A DNA stretch of 64,000 nt from Candidatus Zixiibacteriota bacterium. GTDB lineage: Bacteria; Zixibacteria; MSB-5A5; GN15; JACZUZ01. The notes under the pieces were generated by a model that was not told where the DNA came from, did no database searches, and was given only the letters and a program-made list of their open reading frames with translations. Every line of letters begins with the position of its first letter. The stretch's first letter is position 1. The stretch lies in NCBI GenBank assembly GCA_024280835.1, contig JAJRPJ010000003.1, forward strand, positions 1 to 64,000. Direction: 5' to 3'. Made by a program: the position numbers and the translations under genes. Positions 17,592-27,265 of this stretch are shown piece after piece.

Positions 17592-20573
17592 ATGAAGAAA
17601 AAAGTAAAAGTATCTAGTTCAAAGAAGCCAGCTCTCAAAACGGCCTCCACAAAAAAGGCCAGCGGGGCCAAAGCCGCTAAGGAAGTTACAAAAACGGTGA
17701 AAAAAGTAATCAAGAAAACTACAACTCCGAAGAAGCAAGCTACCAAATCGACAACAAGTCGGAGCTCTGGTAGTTCAAAATCCTATTTCCATTTTGGCGC
17801 TGGTAAGGCCGAAGGCAGTCGCGCTGATATTGACTTATTGGGTGGCAAAGGCGCTGGCTTGTGCGAAATGAGCCAAGCTGGGATACCTGTGCCACCTGGA
17901 TTTGTGGTCAGCACCGAGGTTTGTAATTTGTTTTATGAAGCTGGTATGACTACTCCAGAGGCGATCGATAAACAGCTCGAGAAGCATGTTGCAACGCTCG
18001 AGAAAACCGTTGGCAAAGCCTTTGGTGATCCGAAAAATCCATTACTGCTTTCAGTTCGTTCTGGCGCAAAGTTCTCCATGCCCGGAATGATGGACACTAT
18101 TTTGAATCTAGGACTCAACGAAGAAACTCTTGAGGGTCTGGCACAAAAGACAGGCAATACTCGATTCGCTTATGATAATTATCGTCGTTTGATCCAAATG
18201 TTTGGTAATGTGGTTCTTGGAATCGATAAGGATAGATTTGAAGCGATTGTCGCTAAGATTAAGACTGAGCGCAAGGTCAAGAAGGATTCTTCACTACAAG
18301 TGAAAGATCTGACCATTATTATCACCAAGTTCAAATCATTAGTTAAGCGTCAGTCTGGAGAGGTTTTTCCAGATGATCCGTTTGTACAGTTACGCATGGC
18401 CCGTGATGCGGTTTTTCGTTCTTGGAACAACCCAAGGGCGCTTTCATATCGTCGCATGAATGACATCCCATCGGATATAGGCACCGCTGTGACGGTCCAA
18501 GCGATGGTCTTTGGTAATAGCGGTAACAACTCGGGCACTGGTGTGGGATTCACTCGCAATCCTTCGACAGGTGTCAATGAGTTCTTTGGTGAGTACTTGC
18601 AAAACGCACAAGGTGAAGACATTGTCGCTGGAGTACGGACACCGAAACCAATTAGTGATTTGGCAAAAGATATCCCCTCAGCTTTCAAGCAACTCAAGGA
18701 TATAACAGCCAAGCTGGAGAAACGCTACCGGGATGTTCAGGATTTTGAATTCACGGTTGAAGATGGCAAGCTGTATATGTTACAGACTCGTTCAGCCAAG
18801 AGAACCACTGCCGCCGCAGTGAAAAACGCTGTGGATTTTGTTCATGAGAAGTTGATTACTCGCGATGAAGCGCTAAGGCGCATCAAGCCTCATGACTTGG
18901 ATCAACTTCTACATCCTTGGATCGACCCAACAGCTAAAGTTGAAGTGATTGCTCGTGGTTTGCCAGCATCACCTGGGGCGGCCTCAGGGCCTGTTTGTTT
19001 TACTGCTGAGGATGCAGTGAATATTGCCAAAGGCGCCAAGAAGATGATTCTTGTGCGTCAAGAGACCAGTCCAGATGATATTGAAGGTATGGAAGCTGCA
19101 GCGGGAATTTTGACCTCCCGTGGTGGCATGACTTCTCATGCTGCCGTTGTCGCGCGTGGCATGGGCGCCTGTTGTGTGGCTGGAGCGGAGACGATTAGAG
19201 TTAACCAAAAGAAGAAACTTTTCCAAGTCGGCAAGCTGACAATCAAAGAGGGTGAGATAATCACACTCAACGGTTCAACTGGTGAGGTGATTCTCGGCGA
19301 AGCCCCGACAATTGATCCAGAGTTCACCGATGAATTTGATGAGTTTATGGAATGGGCGGATGATGTTCGACAGTTGGATATTCGCGCCAATGCTGACTCA
19401 CCGCGCGACGCCAAAAAAGCGCTTGAACTAGGCGCTGTTGGTATTGGGCTTTGCCGCACCGAGCATATGTTCTTTGGTGAGGACAGACTTTTGGCAGTGC
19501 AGGATATGATTATCGCTGAGAGCGTCGACGAACGTCAAGAGGCGCTTGATCGTCTGTTGCCTTTCCAGAAAGCTGATTTCAAAGCTCTCTTTGAGGTTAT
19601 GAATGGTTACCCAGTAACTATCAGAACATTAGATCCACCATTGCATGAGTTCTTGCCCTCGCGCCAAGAAGCGATTGAGCGTCTTGAAGGACTTGAAAAA
19701 ACTAACGATGATTACGATGAATTGTTACAACGTTACAAAAGGACTCTTCGTCGGGTTGAAGAGTTGGCAGAGCAAAATCCTATGTTGGGCCATCGTGGTT
19801 GTCGCCTTGGAATTACTTATCCTGAGATAACCGAAATGCAGGTGCGCGCAATACTTGAAGCGGCTTGTGAAGTGAAGAAGAATCGCAAAGAAGTCTTGCC
19901 TGAGATAATGATTCCTCTGGTTGGGCATGTCAATGAATACCGAAACCAGCGCGAAATTGTTCATCGTGTCGCTCGTGAAGTTATGAGTCGCTACAATGTC
20001 AAGAACCTTGAATACAAGGTAGGAACAATGATTGAGATACCGCGCGCTGCGTTGACCTCCGAACAAATCGGAGCCGAAGTTGATTTCTTCAGTTTTGGCA
20101 CGAATGACCTAACACAAATGGCGATGGGTTTCTCTCGTGATGATGTTGGCAAGTTCCTTTGGGAGTACATTGACCAAGAGATTATTCCTGTTGATCCGTT
20201 TGTAACTATCGATGAAGAAGGTGTGGGACAGCTGATTGAAATGGGAGTCAAAGGCGGCAAGCTTGGCAATCCTGACTTAAAAATTGGACTTTGTGGTGAG
20301 CATGGCGGAGATCCGACTTCAATCGCTTTCTGTCATAAGTTGGGCTTGGAGTATGTTTCCTGTTCGCCATTTAGAGTTCCAATAGCTCGTTTGGCTGCGG
20401 CCCATGCTGCGATGAACGACAAGAGCCCTTGCGCTACCAAAAAGTCGAAAACAGCTCTTGCGCCTAAGAAAACAGCCAAGAAAAAAGTTTCAGCGGCAAA
20501 AACAGCTAAGAAAAAGACTGCAACCAAGGCTGCTACCAAGACCGCTGCCAAGAAAGTAGCCGAAAAGAAATAG
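17592..20573 (+). CDS. ppdK: pyruvate, phosphate dikinase with lysine-rich tails
   Basis: 993 residues, about 100 more than typical. It interconverts ATP, phosphate and pyruvate with AMP, diphosphate and PEP in the cytoplasm. The ATP-grasp part starts near residue 65 (GGKGAGLCEMSQAGIPVPPG) and includes SVRSGAKFSMPGMMDT. The phosphohistidine domain has GGMTSHAAVVARGMG with His516. The TIM-barrel PEP/pyruvate domain ends with GLCGEHGGDP and its catalytic Cys901. The extra length is two Lys/Ala/Thr-rich, histone-H1-like tails: residues 1-62 and roughly the last 48. Both look disordered and non-catalytic. A terminator follows at 20758. The CGGGACAGAG stretch before the ATG may serve as ribosome site. 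Confidence 0.97.
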   Translation: MKKKVKVSSSKKPALKTASTKKASGAKAAKEVTKTVKKVIKKTTTPKKQATKSTTSRSSGSSKSYFHFGAGKAEGSRADIDLLGGKGAGLCEMSQAGIPVPPGFVVSTEVCNLFYEAGMTTPEAIDKQLEKHVATLEKTVGKAFGDPKNPLLLSVRSGAKFSMPGMMDTILNLGLNEETLEGLAQKTGNTRFAYDNYRRLIQMFGNVVLGIDKDRFEAIVAKIKTERKVKKDSSLQVKDLTIIITKFKSLVKRQSGEVFPDDPFVQLRMARDAVFRSWNNPRALSYRRMNDIPSDIGTAVTVQAMVFGNSGNNSGTGVGFTRNPSTGVNEFFGEYLQNAQGEDIVAGVRTPKPISDLAKDIPSAFKQLKDITAKLEKRYRDVQDFEFTVEDGKLYMLQTRSAKRTTAAAVKNAVDFVHEKLITRDEALRRIKPHDLDQLLHPWIDPTAKVEVIARGLPASPGAASGPVCFTAEDAVNIAKGAKKMILVRQETSPDDIEGMEAAAGILTSRGGMTSHAAVVARGMGACCVAGAETIRVNQKKKLFQVGKLTIKEGEIITLNGSTGEVILGEAPTIDPEFTDEFDEFMEWADDVRQLDIRANADSPRDAKKALELGAVGIGLCRTEHMFFGEDRLLAVQDMIIAESVDERQEALDRLLPFQKADFKALFEVMNGYPVTIRTLDPPLHEFLPSRQEAIERLEGLEKTNDDYDELLQRYKRTLRRVEELAEQNPMLGHRGCRLGITYPEITEMQVRAILEAACEVKKNRKEVLPEIMIPLVGHVNEYRNQREIVHRVAREVMSRYNVKNLEYKVGTMIEIPRAALTSEQIGAEVDFFSFGTNDLTQMAMGFSRDDVGKFLWEYIDQEIIPVDPFVTIDEEGVGQLIEMGVKGGKLGNPDLKIGLCGEHGGDPTSIAFCHKLGLEYVSCSPFRVPIARLAAAHAAMNDKSPCATKKSKTALAPKKTAKKKVSAAKTAKKKTATKAATKTAAKKVAEKK

Positions 20574-21023
20574 TCTATATATCACTTTGTCTCTCAATTT
20601 CTTTGTCTTTGGGAGACTAGTTTGGGGAACCTTCAGCGCTCTTGTGTGTTGGAGATAGTGATGCAAACAAAATGGGGATTAGACATTTAACTGCAAAGTC
20701 TACTGGGGCGCTCCCCTCCAAAAGGGAGACCCCCAAACAAGGCAAATCGTAAGAAAAGAAGCCCTTCCGTCCCACTCGGAGGGGTTCTTTTTCTTCTTGG
20801 GACTTTTCTGTTGGCCTCGGATTTGTGGGGGCAACAAACTGCTCGCATTCGAAGCGTTATCTTGCTTCATCTGACCCATTCACTTATATCAAAGCAGGTA
20901 TCGGGGCCATTTAGGCCATGATTATTTCATAACCACTTGGAAGCTATCTTATGACGTTATCTAAAGATGCTGTGGGGAGAGTGGGAAGCAGTTTTATCTA
21001 GAAGAGTTGACAGGGACATAGTA
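20574..21023. other. intergenic region between ppdK and the acyl-CoA synthetase operon
   Basis: About 450 bases holding a small CTCCC/GGGAG hairpin near 20711-20728, the terminator at 20758-20798 and GGCC-rich palindromic bits near 20905. No gene seen. The frame upstream of 21024 lacks a ribosome site. Confidence 0.5.
20758..20798 (+). terminator. Rho-independent terminator after ppdK
   Basis: GAA-G-CCCTTCCG (20758-20769) pairs with CGGAGGGGTTC (20777-20787), with one bulged G and one G-U pair. The loop is 7 bases, then TTTTTCTTCTT. It separates ppdK from the following operon. Confidence 0.8.
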
Positions 21024-23228
21024 ATGGTGAAAAAGTCAAAAGCCCCGAAAAAGGGCAATAAGAATGTGAAGACTTCCAAGAAGTCGAAGAGTGTTACTGG
21101 CTCCGAAATTTGCCGAACACCAGCCTCACTCAATGGGATTTTTAGGCCGCGATCAGTGGCAGTGATTGGCGCCTCATCGACCAAACTAACTATTGGTCGC
21201 CAAATTCTACACAATCTCATTCAAGGAGAGTTTCAGGGCAAGGTCTTCCCAGTTAATCCACGCGCCGAAGTGATTCATTCTATCAAGGCCTATCCGTCGG
21301 TTATGGACATTCCCGATCAAGTCGACCTAGCGATAATTATCGTTCCGCGTGAACATGTCGTTCGTGTCACAGAAGAATGTGGTCAGAAGGGTGTCAAGGG
21401 GATAGTTGTCATATCCGCAGGCTTCAAGGAGGCGGGTGGCAAAGGTATCGAACTTGAGCAAAAAGTAGTTGCGATTGTGCGACGCTATGGCATGCGCATG
21501 ATTGGGCCAAATTGTTTTGGTGTGGTCAATACAGAGCCAGGAGTTAGCTTGAATGCGACTTTTGGCAAGACATTCCCCAAGCGCGGCAATATTGCTTTTG
21601 TTTCGCAATCTGGCGCTCTGGGTGAGGCGATCATGGTTCATGCACAGGAAGCGCATCTCGGGTTTTCGATGTTTGCCTCAATCGGTAACAAAGCAGATAT
21701 CTCTGGCAATGACTTGTTGGAATACTTAGCGGAAGACCCTAGCACCGAAATTATCCTGATGTATATCGAAAACTTCGGCGACCCAAGGCGATTCATAAGA
21801 ATCGCTCGCGAGCTAAGTCGCACCAAACCTATTGTCGTTGTAAAATCTGGTCGCACTGTTCAAGGAGCGCGTGCAGCTTCATCCCACACAGGAGCTTTAG
21901 CCGGACTCGATGTCGGCGCCGATGCGTTTTTTGAACAGACAGGAGTCATTCGCGTTGATACGGTCGAACAGCTTTTTGATGTTGCATCTGCGCTATCACA
22001 ACAACCAATTCCCAAAGGTCGGCGGGTGATGATAGCTACCAACGCTGGTGGTCCTGCGATTCTGGCGACGGACTCATTGGTGTCGCAAGGTTTGGAAACT
22101 CCGCAATTATCTGCGGCCACCAAGAAGAAGCTACAGGCCACTCTGCCGCCAGAGGTAAACTTTTCAAATCCATTGGATTTGATTGCTGGAGCTGGACCCA
22201 AAGAGTTTGAGAAGGCGTTGAAAATATTGAACGCCGATAGAAACTATGATGCAATCATCCCGATTTTTGTGCCACCGATTACTGTGAACCCTTCGGATGT
22301 TTCACAGGCGATCGTCAATGGCACTAAAGGGCGCAAGAAGACTATCCTGAGTTGTTTCATGGGTGTGCAGTCTGGCTCCGAAGGTGTTGAGGTTCTCAAA
22401 GAGAACGGCATGCCTGTCTATCGTTTTCCTGATGCGATTGGCAATACGCTAGAGCGTTTGGTATGGTACAGCGATTGGCTTAAACGCCCACCAGGGGCAA
22501 TACATATTCATGAAGTCAATGACGCCAAGGTTCGTAAGATTATCAAGAAAGCTGAGACCGCTGGCCAGAGCGAAATTGTCGGAGCCGAGGCCCTAGAAAT
22601 CGTTGCGGCCTACGGCATAACCACTGCGAAGTATTTTTCCGCTAAGTCAGTTGATGAGGCGGTTAAAGTTGCTGGCAAAGTTGGTTATCCTGTAGTTATG
22701 AAGGTTGATTCTCCAAGGATATTGCATAAGACTGAAGTCGGTGGAGTGGCAGTTGATTTGCGCACAGAGAGCGAAGTCCGCGAGTGTTATGCCAAGATGG
22801 AAAAGAAAGTTGAAGGTCACGAGAAGGCCTCTGAGTTCTCGGTTGTCTTGCAAAAGATGATTCGTGGTGGTGTGGAGACTGTGATGGGCATGACACTCGA
22901 TCCGACTTATGGGCCGTTGATTATGTTTGGTCTCGGTGGTGTCTTTGTCGAAGTGATGAAAGATGTCAGTTTCAGAGTTTGTCCTGTTAGTGATGTGACC
23001 GCTGGTAGAATGATTGAGTCGATAAAATCATATCCGTTGTTGGCTGGTTTCCGTGGTTCAAAACCAGTTGATAAAGAAGCTCTGGTTTCGGGTTTGATGC
23101 GCCTCTCACAATTGGTGAATGATTTTGATGAGTTCTCAGAAATAGATATTAATCCGTTTATTGCTTCAAGCAAGAAGGGTGAGTCTTGCGTTGTTGACGC
23201 ACGGTTCCTTTTGCGTAAGAAAGCCTAA
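21024..23228 (+). CDS. ADP-forming acyl-CoA (acetyl-CoA) synthetase, fused subunits
   Basis: 734 residues from the ATG at 21024, chosen because AGGGA lies about 8 bases upstream. It converts acyl-CoA, ADP and phosphate to acid, CoA and ATP. Residues 1-28 are a Lys-rich extension. Next come the CoA-binding domain (RPRSVAVIGASSTKLTIGRQ), the succinyl-CoA-ligase-like domain (FVSQSGALGEAI) and the SSHTGALAGLD loop with the expected phosphoryl-carrying His. The C-terminal ATP-grasp domain (about 520-730) has VGYPVVMKVDSP, KTEVGGVAVDL and EIDINPF. This alpha-beta fusion is common in archaea and anaerobic bacteria that make ATP from acetyl-CoA. It is first of a five-gene run with gaps of 49 bases or less. 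Confidence 0.93.
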   Translation: MVKKSKAPKKGNKNVKTSKKSKSVTGSEICRTPASLNGIFRPRSVAVIGASSTKLTIGRQILHNLIQGEFQGKVFPVNPRAEVIHSIKAYPSVMDIPDQVDLAIIIVPREHVVRVTEECGQKGVKGIVVISAGFKEAGGKGIELEQKVVAIVRRYGMRMIGPNCFGVVNTEPGVSLNATFGKTFPKRGNIAFVSQSGALGEAIMVHAQEAHLGFSMFASIGNKADISGNDLLEYLAEDPSTEIILMYIENFGDPRRFIRIARELSRTKPIVVVKSGRTVQGARAASSHTGALAGLDVGADAFFEQTGVIRVDTVEQLFDVASALSQQPIPKGRRVMIATNAGGPAILATDSLVSQGLETPQLSAATKKKLQATLPPEVNFSNPLDLIAGAGPKEFEKALKILNADRNYDAIIPIFVPPITVNPSDVSQAIVNGTKGRKKTILSCFMGVQSGSEGVEVLKENGMPVYRFPDAIGNTLERLVWYSDWLKRPPGAIHIHEVNDAKVRKIIKKAETAGQSEIVGAEALEIVAAYGITTAKYFSAKSVDEAVKVAGKVGYPVVMKVDSPRILHKTEVGGVAVDLRTESEVRECYAKMEKKVEGHEKASEFSVVLQKMIRGGVETVMGMTLDPTYGPLIMFGLGGVFVEVMKDVSFRVCPVSDVTAGRMIESIKSYPLLAGFRGSKPVDKEALVSGLMRLSQLVNDFDEFSEIDINPFIASSKKGESCVVDARFLLRKKA

Positions 23229-23277
23229 ACAGGTTCAACATAAGATAGTCACAAGAAATGAAAGCGTCATATAGCTC

Positions 23278-24786
23278 ATGAACACCGATAATTCAGCTGA
23301 CAATTCAGAAAATGTATCCAACTCAGATACGCCCTGTGTAGTTCGTATTGCGCCGTCACCATCGGGCTACCTGCATGTTGGAACAGCTCGCACAGCAATT
23401 TTCAATTGGTTGTATGCGCGCAAGCGTGGTGGCAAGTTCTTGATTCGAATTGAAGACACCGACATTGAGCGCAGCGAGTCGGATTTGGTGCAACCGATTT
23501 TGGATGCTCTAAAGTGGTTGGGGATGGAGTCAGACGAGGAAATCGTTTTCCAATCGACTCGCGATGAATTACACAGAAAATATCTCGCCAAGCTCATGGA
23601 TTCTGGTTGCGCCTATAGATGTTTTTGTAGTAAAGAAAAACTAGCCGCAGCTCGTGAGTTGGCGATGAAAGAAAAACGCGCGCCGCGTTATGACCGCGCC
23701 TGTGCACAATTTAGCGCCGAAGAAGTCAAAGCCAAGCTCGAAGCGGGGGAGGCGTCAGTAATTCGCATTTCTATACCCGACGGTTCCACTACCTACACCG
23801 ACATGGTCCTCGGTGACATAACTCGCGAGAATGTCGAAATTGAAGATTTTGTTGTCGCACGAGCCAATGGTAGGGCATTGTATAACTTTGCTGTTGTCGT
23901 TGATGACTATGAGATGGGTGTCACTGATGTGATTCGTGGTAATGACCACATCACCAACACTTTCAAACAAATTCATATCTATCGCGCTTTGGAATTACCT
24001 GAGCCAAACTTTGCGCATGTGCCGCTTTTGTTACGTCCAGATAAACGCAAAATCAGTAAACGCCTCGGCGATAAAGATGTCGCCGAATATGGAGCTGAGG
24101 GGATTTTGCCGCAGACGATGTTTAACTACTTGTGTCTGCTAGGTTGGTCTCCCAAAGATGGTCGTGAGGTGATGAAAATAGCGGAGATTCAAGAGGCCTT
24201 TGATATTGCAGGTATTAACAAGAACAATCCTGTTTTCGATATTCAAAAGCTTCAGGCATTCAACAAAGATCATATCAAGATGTCACCGATCGAACAACTG
24301 GTGTCGTTGATTGCTCCTAAAATGCAAATCGCAGGGTTGATTACTAGCGATTGGCTTGAAAATCCTGAGAACAGAGGTTACTTGGAGACAGTGATAGATC
24401 TAATGCGTGAGCGTCTGCGCGTGATTGATGATTTTGTCATTTCAGCTGGATTTTTCTTTGGTGATAATTTTGATTATGACGAAAAGGGTGACAGGAAACA
24501 GTTTATTCCTGAAGCGGCAGAGCGCTTGACTGCGTTGGCCAATGAATTCGAGACGAAATCTGTTTTCGATAAGGAGTCCCTTGAAGAAGCTTTAGATACT
24601 ATTGCAGAGAAGTTTGAAATCAAACGTGCGGCTTTGATTCATCCAACACGTCTTGCTGTCTCAGGTCTAACCGTCGGGCCAGGTCTATTTGATCTACTAG
24701 TGACAGTTGGGCTAGAGAAAACACTAGTGCGTATGCGCAAAGCCGTTGAATATATTAACTCCAAGAAAACAGAAGTGTCTTCGTGA
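23278..24786 (+). CDS. gltX: glutamyl-tRNA synthetase
   Basis: 502 residues, usual length. It charges tRNA-Glu (and, if non-discriminating, tRNA-Gln) in the cytoplasm. The class I HIGH-type motif appears as PSGYLHVGTARTAIFNW near residues 29-45, and the KMSKS-type loop as KISKRLGD near 258. The typical YRCFCSKEKL segment lies near residue 117. The C-terminal half is the anticodon-binding helical domain. It lies 49 bases after the acyl-CoA synthetase in the same orientation. Confidence 0.97.
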   Translation: MNTDNSADNSENVSNSDTPCVVRIAPSPSGYLHVGTARTAIFNWLYARKRGGKFLIRIEDTDIERSESDLVQPILDALKWLGMESDEEIVFQSTRDELHRKYLAKLMDSGCAYRCFCSKEKLAAARELAMKEKRAPRYDRACAQFSAEEVKAKLEAGEASVIRISIPDGSTTYTDMVLGDITRENVEIEDFVVARANGRALYNFAVVVDDYEMGVTDVIRGNDHITNTFKQIHIYRALELPEPNFAHVPLLLRPDKRKISKRLGDKDVAEYGAEGILPQTMFNYLCLLGWSPKDGREVMKIAEIQEAFDIAGINKNNPVFDIQKLQAFNKDHIKMSPIEQLVSLIAPKMQIAGLITSDWLENPENRGYLETVIDLMRERLRVIDDFVISAGFFFGDNFDYDEKGDRKQFIPEAAERLTALANEFETKSVFDKESLEEALDTIAEKFEIKRAALIHPTRLAVSGLTVGPGLFDLLVTVGLEKTLVRMRKAVEYINSKKTEVSS

Positions 24787-24808
24787 GTCTGGTTGAAGGC
24801 AAGAGAGT

Positions 24809-25003
24809 ATGGCACAAGAGAGTATAGCAAGAGACAGCATTGTCCGAGAAGAAATAGCCTATTTTGTCTGCACCGCCTGTGGAGTAGTGTTCCCCGACAG
24901 GGGGAATCCGCATGACTGCCCAATTTGTGCGCTCTCAAGAAATACTGCTGATGGATTTGCGCCATACGCAGGATATGTTTGCAGTTCTGAGAAGAGAGTC
25001 TAG
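24809..25003 (+). CDS. rubredoxin-like zinc-ribbon protein
   Basis: 64 residues with two CxxC pairs, CTACG and CPIC, separated by 16 residues (VVFPDRGNPHD between). This is the spacing of the rubredoxin-like metal site at the end of rubrerythrins, here as a free small protein. It would bind one iron or zinc. The neighbouring ferredoxin-NADP reductase-like flavoprotein makes an electron-carrier role plausible. The loop lacks the usual rubredoxin W/P pattern, so a structural zinc ribbon is the alternative. Gaps of 22 and 34 bases place it inside the operon. Confidence 0.65.
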   Translation: MAQESIARDSIVREEIAYFVCTACGVVFPDRGNPHDCPICALSRNTADGFAPYAGYVCSSEKRV

Positions 25004-25037
25004 ACGACGAGCATTGATTTAATAGTTTCTAGATATT

Positions 25038-26042
25038 ATGAAAGAGCCGCCGACGATAATGAGTTCGCAAACAGAGGATGTCTATGACATCACAATCATT
25101 GGAGCTGGCCCTGTCGGTCTCTATGGCGCATTCTATGCTGGACTGCGCGGCGCTCGCGTAAAAGTTATTGACGCGTTACCAGAAGTTGGTGGCGCCTTGA
25201 AAGCGCTCTATCCAGAAAAATATATCTACGACATCGCTGGATTCCCAAAAGTCTTGGCCAAAGAGTATGTCAAGATGGCTTACAGGCAAGCCGCGACCTC
25301 TGACGCGAGTTTTGCGCTTGGTCGACGTGTAAAGGACATATTGCGGCGTGACGATGGCATAATTGAATTGCATACCAAGCGCGAGATTCATTATTCGAGG
25401 ACAGTAATTGTTGCCTGTGGGATGGGGGCGTTTATGCCACGGCGGTTGGATGTGCCCAATGTTCGTGAGCTTGAGGGCAAAGGCATTTTCTATGCAGTTA
25501 AGAATTTTGAACGATTTCGCGATAAGCGGGTAGTGATTGTCGGTGGTGGAGATAGCGCCTTTGACTATGCGCTGGCTCTGGAACCATTGGCCAAGTCGAT
25601 TGACATGATCCACCGCAGCGCTAGTTTTGCCGCGCATGAAGATTCTGTTGAAAAAGTTAAGCGCTCAAATGTCACTTTGCACTATCCCTATTGGGAGACC
25701 AAGGCAGTTCATGGCGCAGGCTCTGTTGAAGCTCTAACTGCGATTCAAACTCAAACAGGTGTAGAGAAATACTTCCCAACTGACGCGATACTCTTCAACA
25801 TCGGTTTCTTGGCAAACCTCGGGCCGATCAAAAATTGGGGAGTGAAAATCTCGCGCAATAATGTAATTGTCGATGAGTTCATGCGCACAAATCTGGAAGG
25901 GGTTTATGCCGCAGGTGATATAGTGACACATCAAGGCAAAATTAATCTCATCACCACTGGCTGTGGCGAAATCGCGGTGGCTGTTAACCATGCTAAGACA
26001 TATTTGGATCCTAAGGCCAAGCTCAGCCCAGGGCATAGCTAG
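25038..26042 (+). CDS. ferredoxin-NADP+ reductase (thioredoxin-reductase-like type)
   Basis: 334 residues. An FAD-binding Rossmann motif GAGPVGLYGAFYAGLRG lies near residue 18, and GGALKALYPEKYIYDIAGFP is the signature of the YumC-type ferredoxin/flavodoxin-NADP reductases. A second Rossmann motif, VIVGGGDSAFDYAL, lies near 167 for NADPH. The redox CxxC of true thioredoxin reductase is absent. GVYAAGDIVT closes the FAD site near 288. The enzyme passes electrons between NADPH and ferredoxin. A second possible start is the ATG at 25059. It follows the rubredoxin-like gene. Confidence 0.88.
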   Translation: MKEPPTIMSSQTEDVYDITIIGAGPVGLYGAFYAGLRGARVKVIDALPEVGGALKALYPEKYIYDIAGFPKVLAKEYVKMAYRQAATSDASFALGRRVKDILRRDDGIIELHTKREIHYSRTVIVACGMGAFMPRRLDVPNVRELEGKGIFYAVKNFERFRDKRVVIVGGGDSAFDYALALEPLAKSIDMIHRSASFAAHEDSVEKVKRSNVTLHYPYWETKAVHGAGSVEALTAIQTQTGVEKYFPTDAILFNIGFLANLGPIKNWGVKISRNNVIVDEFMRTNLEGVYAAGDIVTHQGKINLITTGCGEIAVAVNHAKTYLDPKAKLSPGHS

Positions 26043-26077
26043 CATATTAAACGTTGATGTCTTATCTGTAAATCACC

Positions 26078-27265
26078 ATGACTCCAGAGCCAAGAAAGTA
26101 CGCATGGAACCCACTGCAGGTTCTCCTACCTCTGGCGGGATTATTCCTTTTGCATGGACTTTTGCAATGGGTGTTTGCTTTTGTGATTCCTGATTACCCC
26201 TATCCTGGGCGCGCACATGCCGATGTCCTCAGTTCTGTCTTTGCCCCTTCGGCGTTTTTGGCGCTCTTGTTTTATCTGCTACCACGACGTTGGGGCGTTC
26301 CTGGATTACGACCAATATTCATGGCTCTTTTCTTGTTCAACGCTTTTGCGCTATTTGTTTCTGCGTCAATCAGTCCACCTGTGGCGTTGTCACTGTTTGT
26401 TATGTTCAACAGTGGCGCTTTGGTGTTTGTCATCAGAAGAGTTCCCATCAAGCAAGTCGCCAGCGTCGGCGCATATTCGTATATTATCGTTGCTCTGTTG
26501 GCGGCAGTTACTGGCGGTTGCTTGTCGCTATTGGTGGCTTTAGATGTTGTTGGCGCCAACTGGTGGTTTTGGCATTTGGTTGCCGATGGTATCCAGTTTC
26601 AAGGAGCCCCAATATTGTGTCTCTTAGGACTAAGCGGAGCAGTGTTGGGCAGGGAGGACACACCATCTGCTGGAACTGATAAGAAAGGAGCGCCTGTCTG
26701 GTTTCGGACACTCTTGGCGTTGCTTTTTATTATGACTTTCGTGCTCGGCGCCAAGTCAACTACACCAACTTCAGAAACACCTTGGTTTTTTGATTCAAGA
26801 ATCCTAGCGCATGTCTTTCGCGCATTATTCTTTGGCTGGATAATACTAATTGAGCTGGACATGTTCAGCCAGACCAAACAGAGCTGGCGTCAGTCGAAGT
26901 CAATCAAGTATGTGCTTTGGACGATATTCTTTGGTCTTCTCTTACCAGCGTTTTGGATACAATATCGAATCGCATTCGAACATATGATATTTGTGGGAGG
27001 CTATGTCTGGCTGTCGGTACTCTTGGTTAGTGAAGTAGTCTCGGCTAAAGCTCTCAGCTCATTGACTTCCATGTGGAACGAACACAGTAAACAACTCAAA
27101 TGGTTTGTTAGTTTGATGTTCCTTGGTTTGTCCACCAGAGTCACTAGCGATATTTGGACTGGCTCACGTCCGTTCCACTTGGCGATATCCTCGTTGTGTG
27201 TGATTGCTGCGCTTGTTATTTGGGGGCTACGTTATCGTGATCTGGTCAAGGATTCGGAAGTTTGA
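26078..27265 (+). CDS. polytopic membrane protein, possibly NnrS-related
   Basis: 395 residues with about 12 hydrophobic helices and no sizeable soluble domain. Conserved-looking membrane His residues (FWHLVADGIQF, LAHVFRALFFGW, FEHMIFVGGY) and the overall layout resemble the NnrS family of haem/copper-containing NO-related membrane proteins, but the resemblance is weak and the usual N-terminal signature is missing. It is last in the acyl-CoA synthetase operon. Its final 20 bases overlap the end of the convergent YihY gene. Function unassigned. Confidence 0.65.
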   Translation: MTPEPRKYAWNPLQVLLPLAGLFLLHGLLQWVFAFVIPDYPYPGRAHADVLSSVFAPSAFLALLFYLLPRRWGVPGLRPIFMALFLFNAFALFVSASISPPVALSLFVMFNSGALVFVIRRVPIKQVASVGAYSYIIVALLAAVTGGCLSLLVALDVVGANWWFWHLVADGIQFQGAPILCLLGLSGAVLGREDTPSAGTDKKGAPVWFRTLLALLFIMTFVLGAKSTTPTSETPWFFDSRILAHVFRALFFGWIILIELDMFSQTKQSWRQSKSIKYVLWTIFFGLLLPAFWIQYRIAFEHMIFVGGYVWLSVLLVSEVVSAKALSSLTSMWNEHSKQLKWFVSLMFLGLSTRVTSDIWTGSRPFHLAISSLCVIAALVIWGLRYRDLVKDSEV

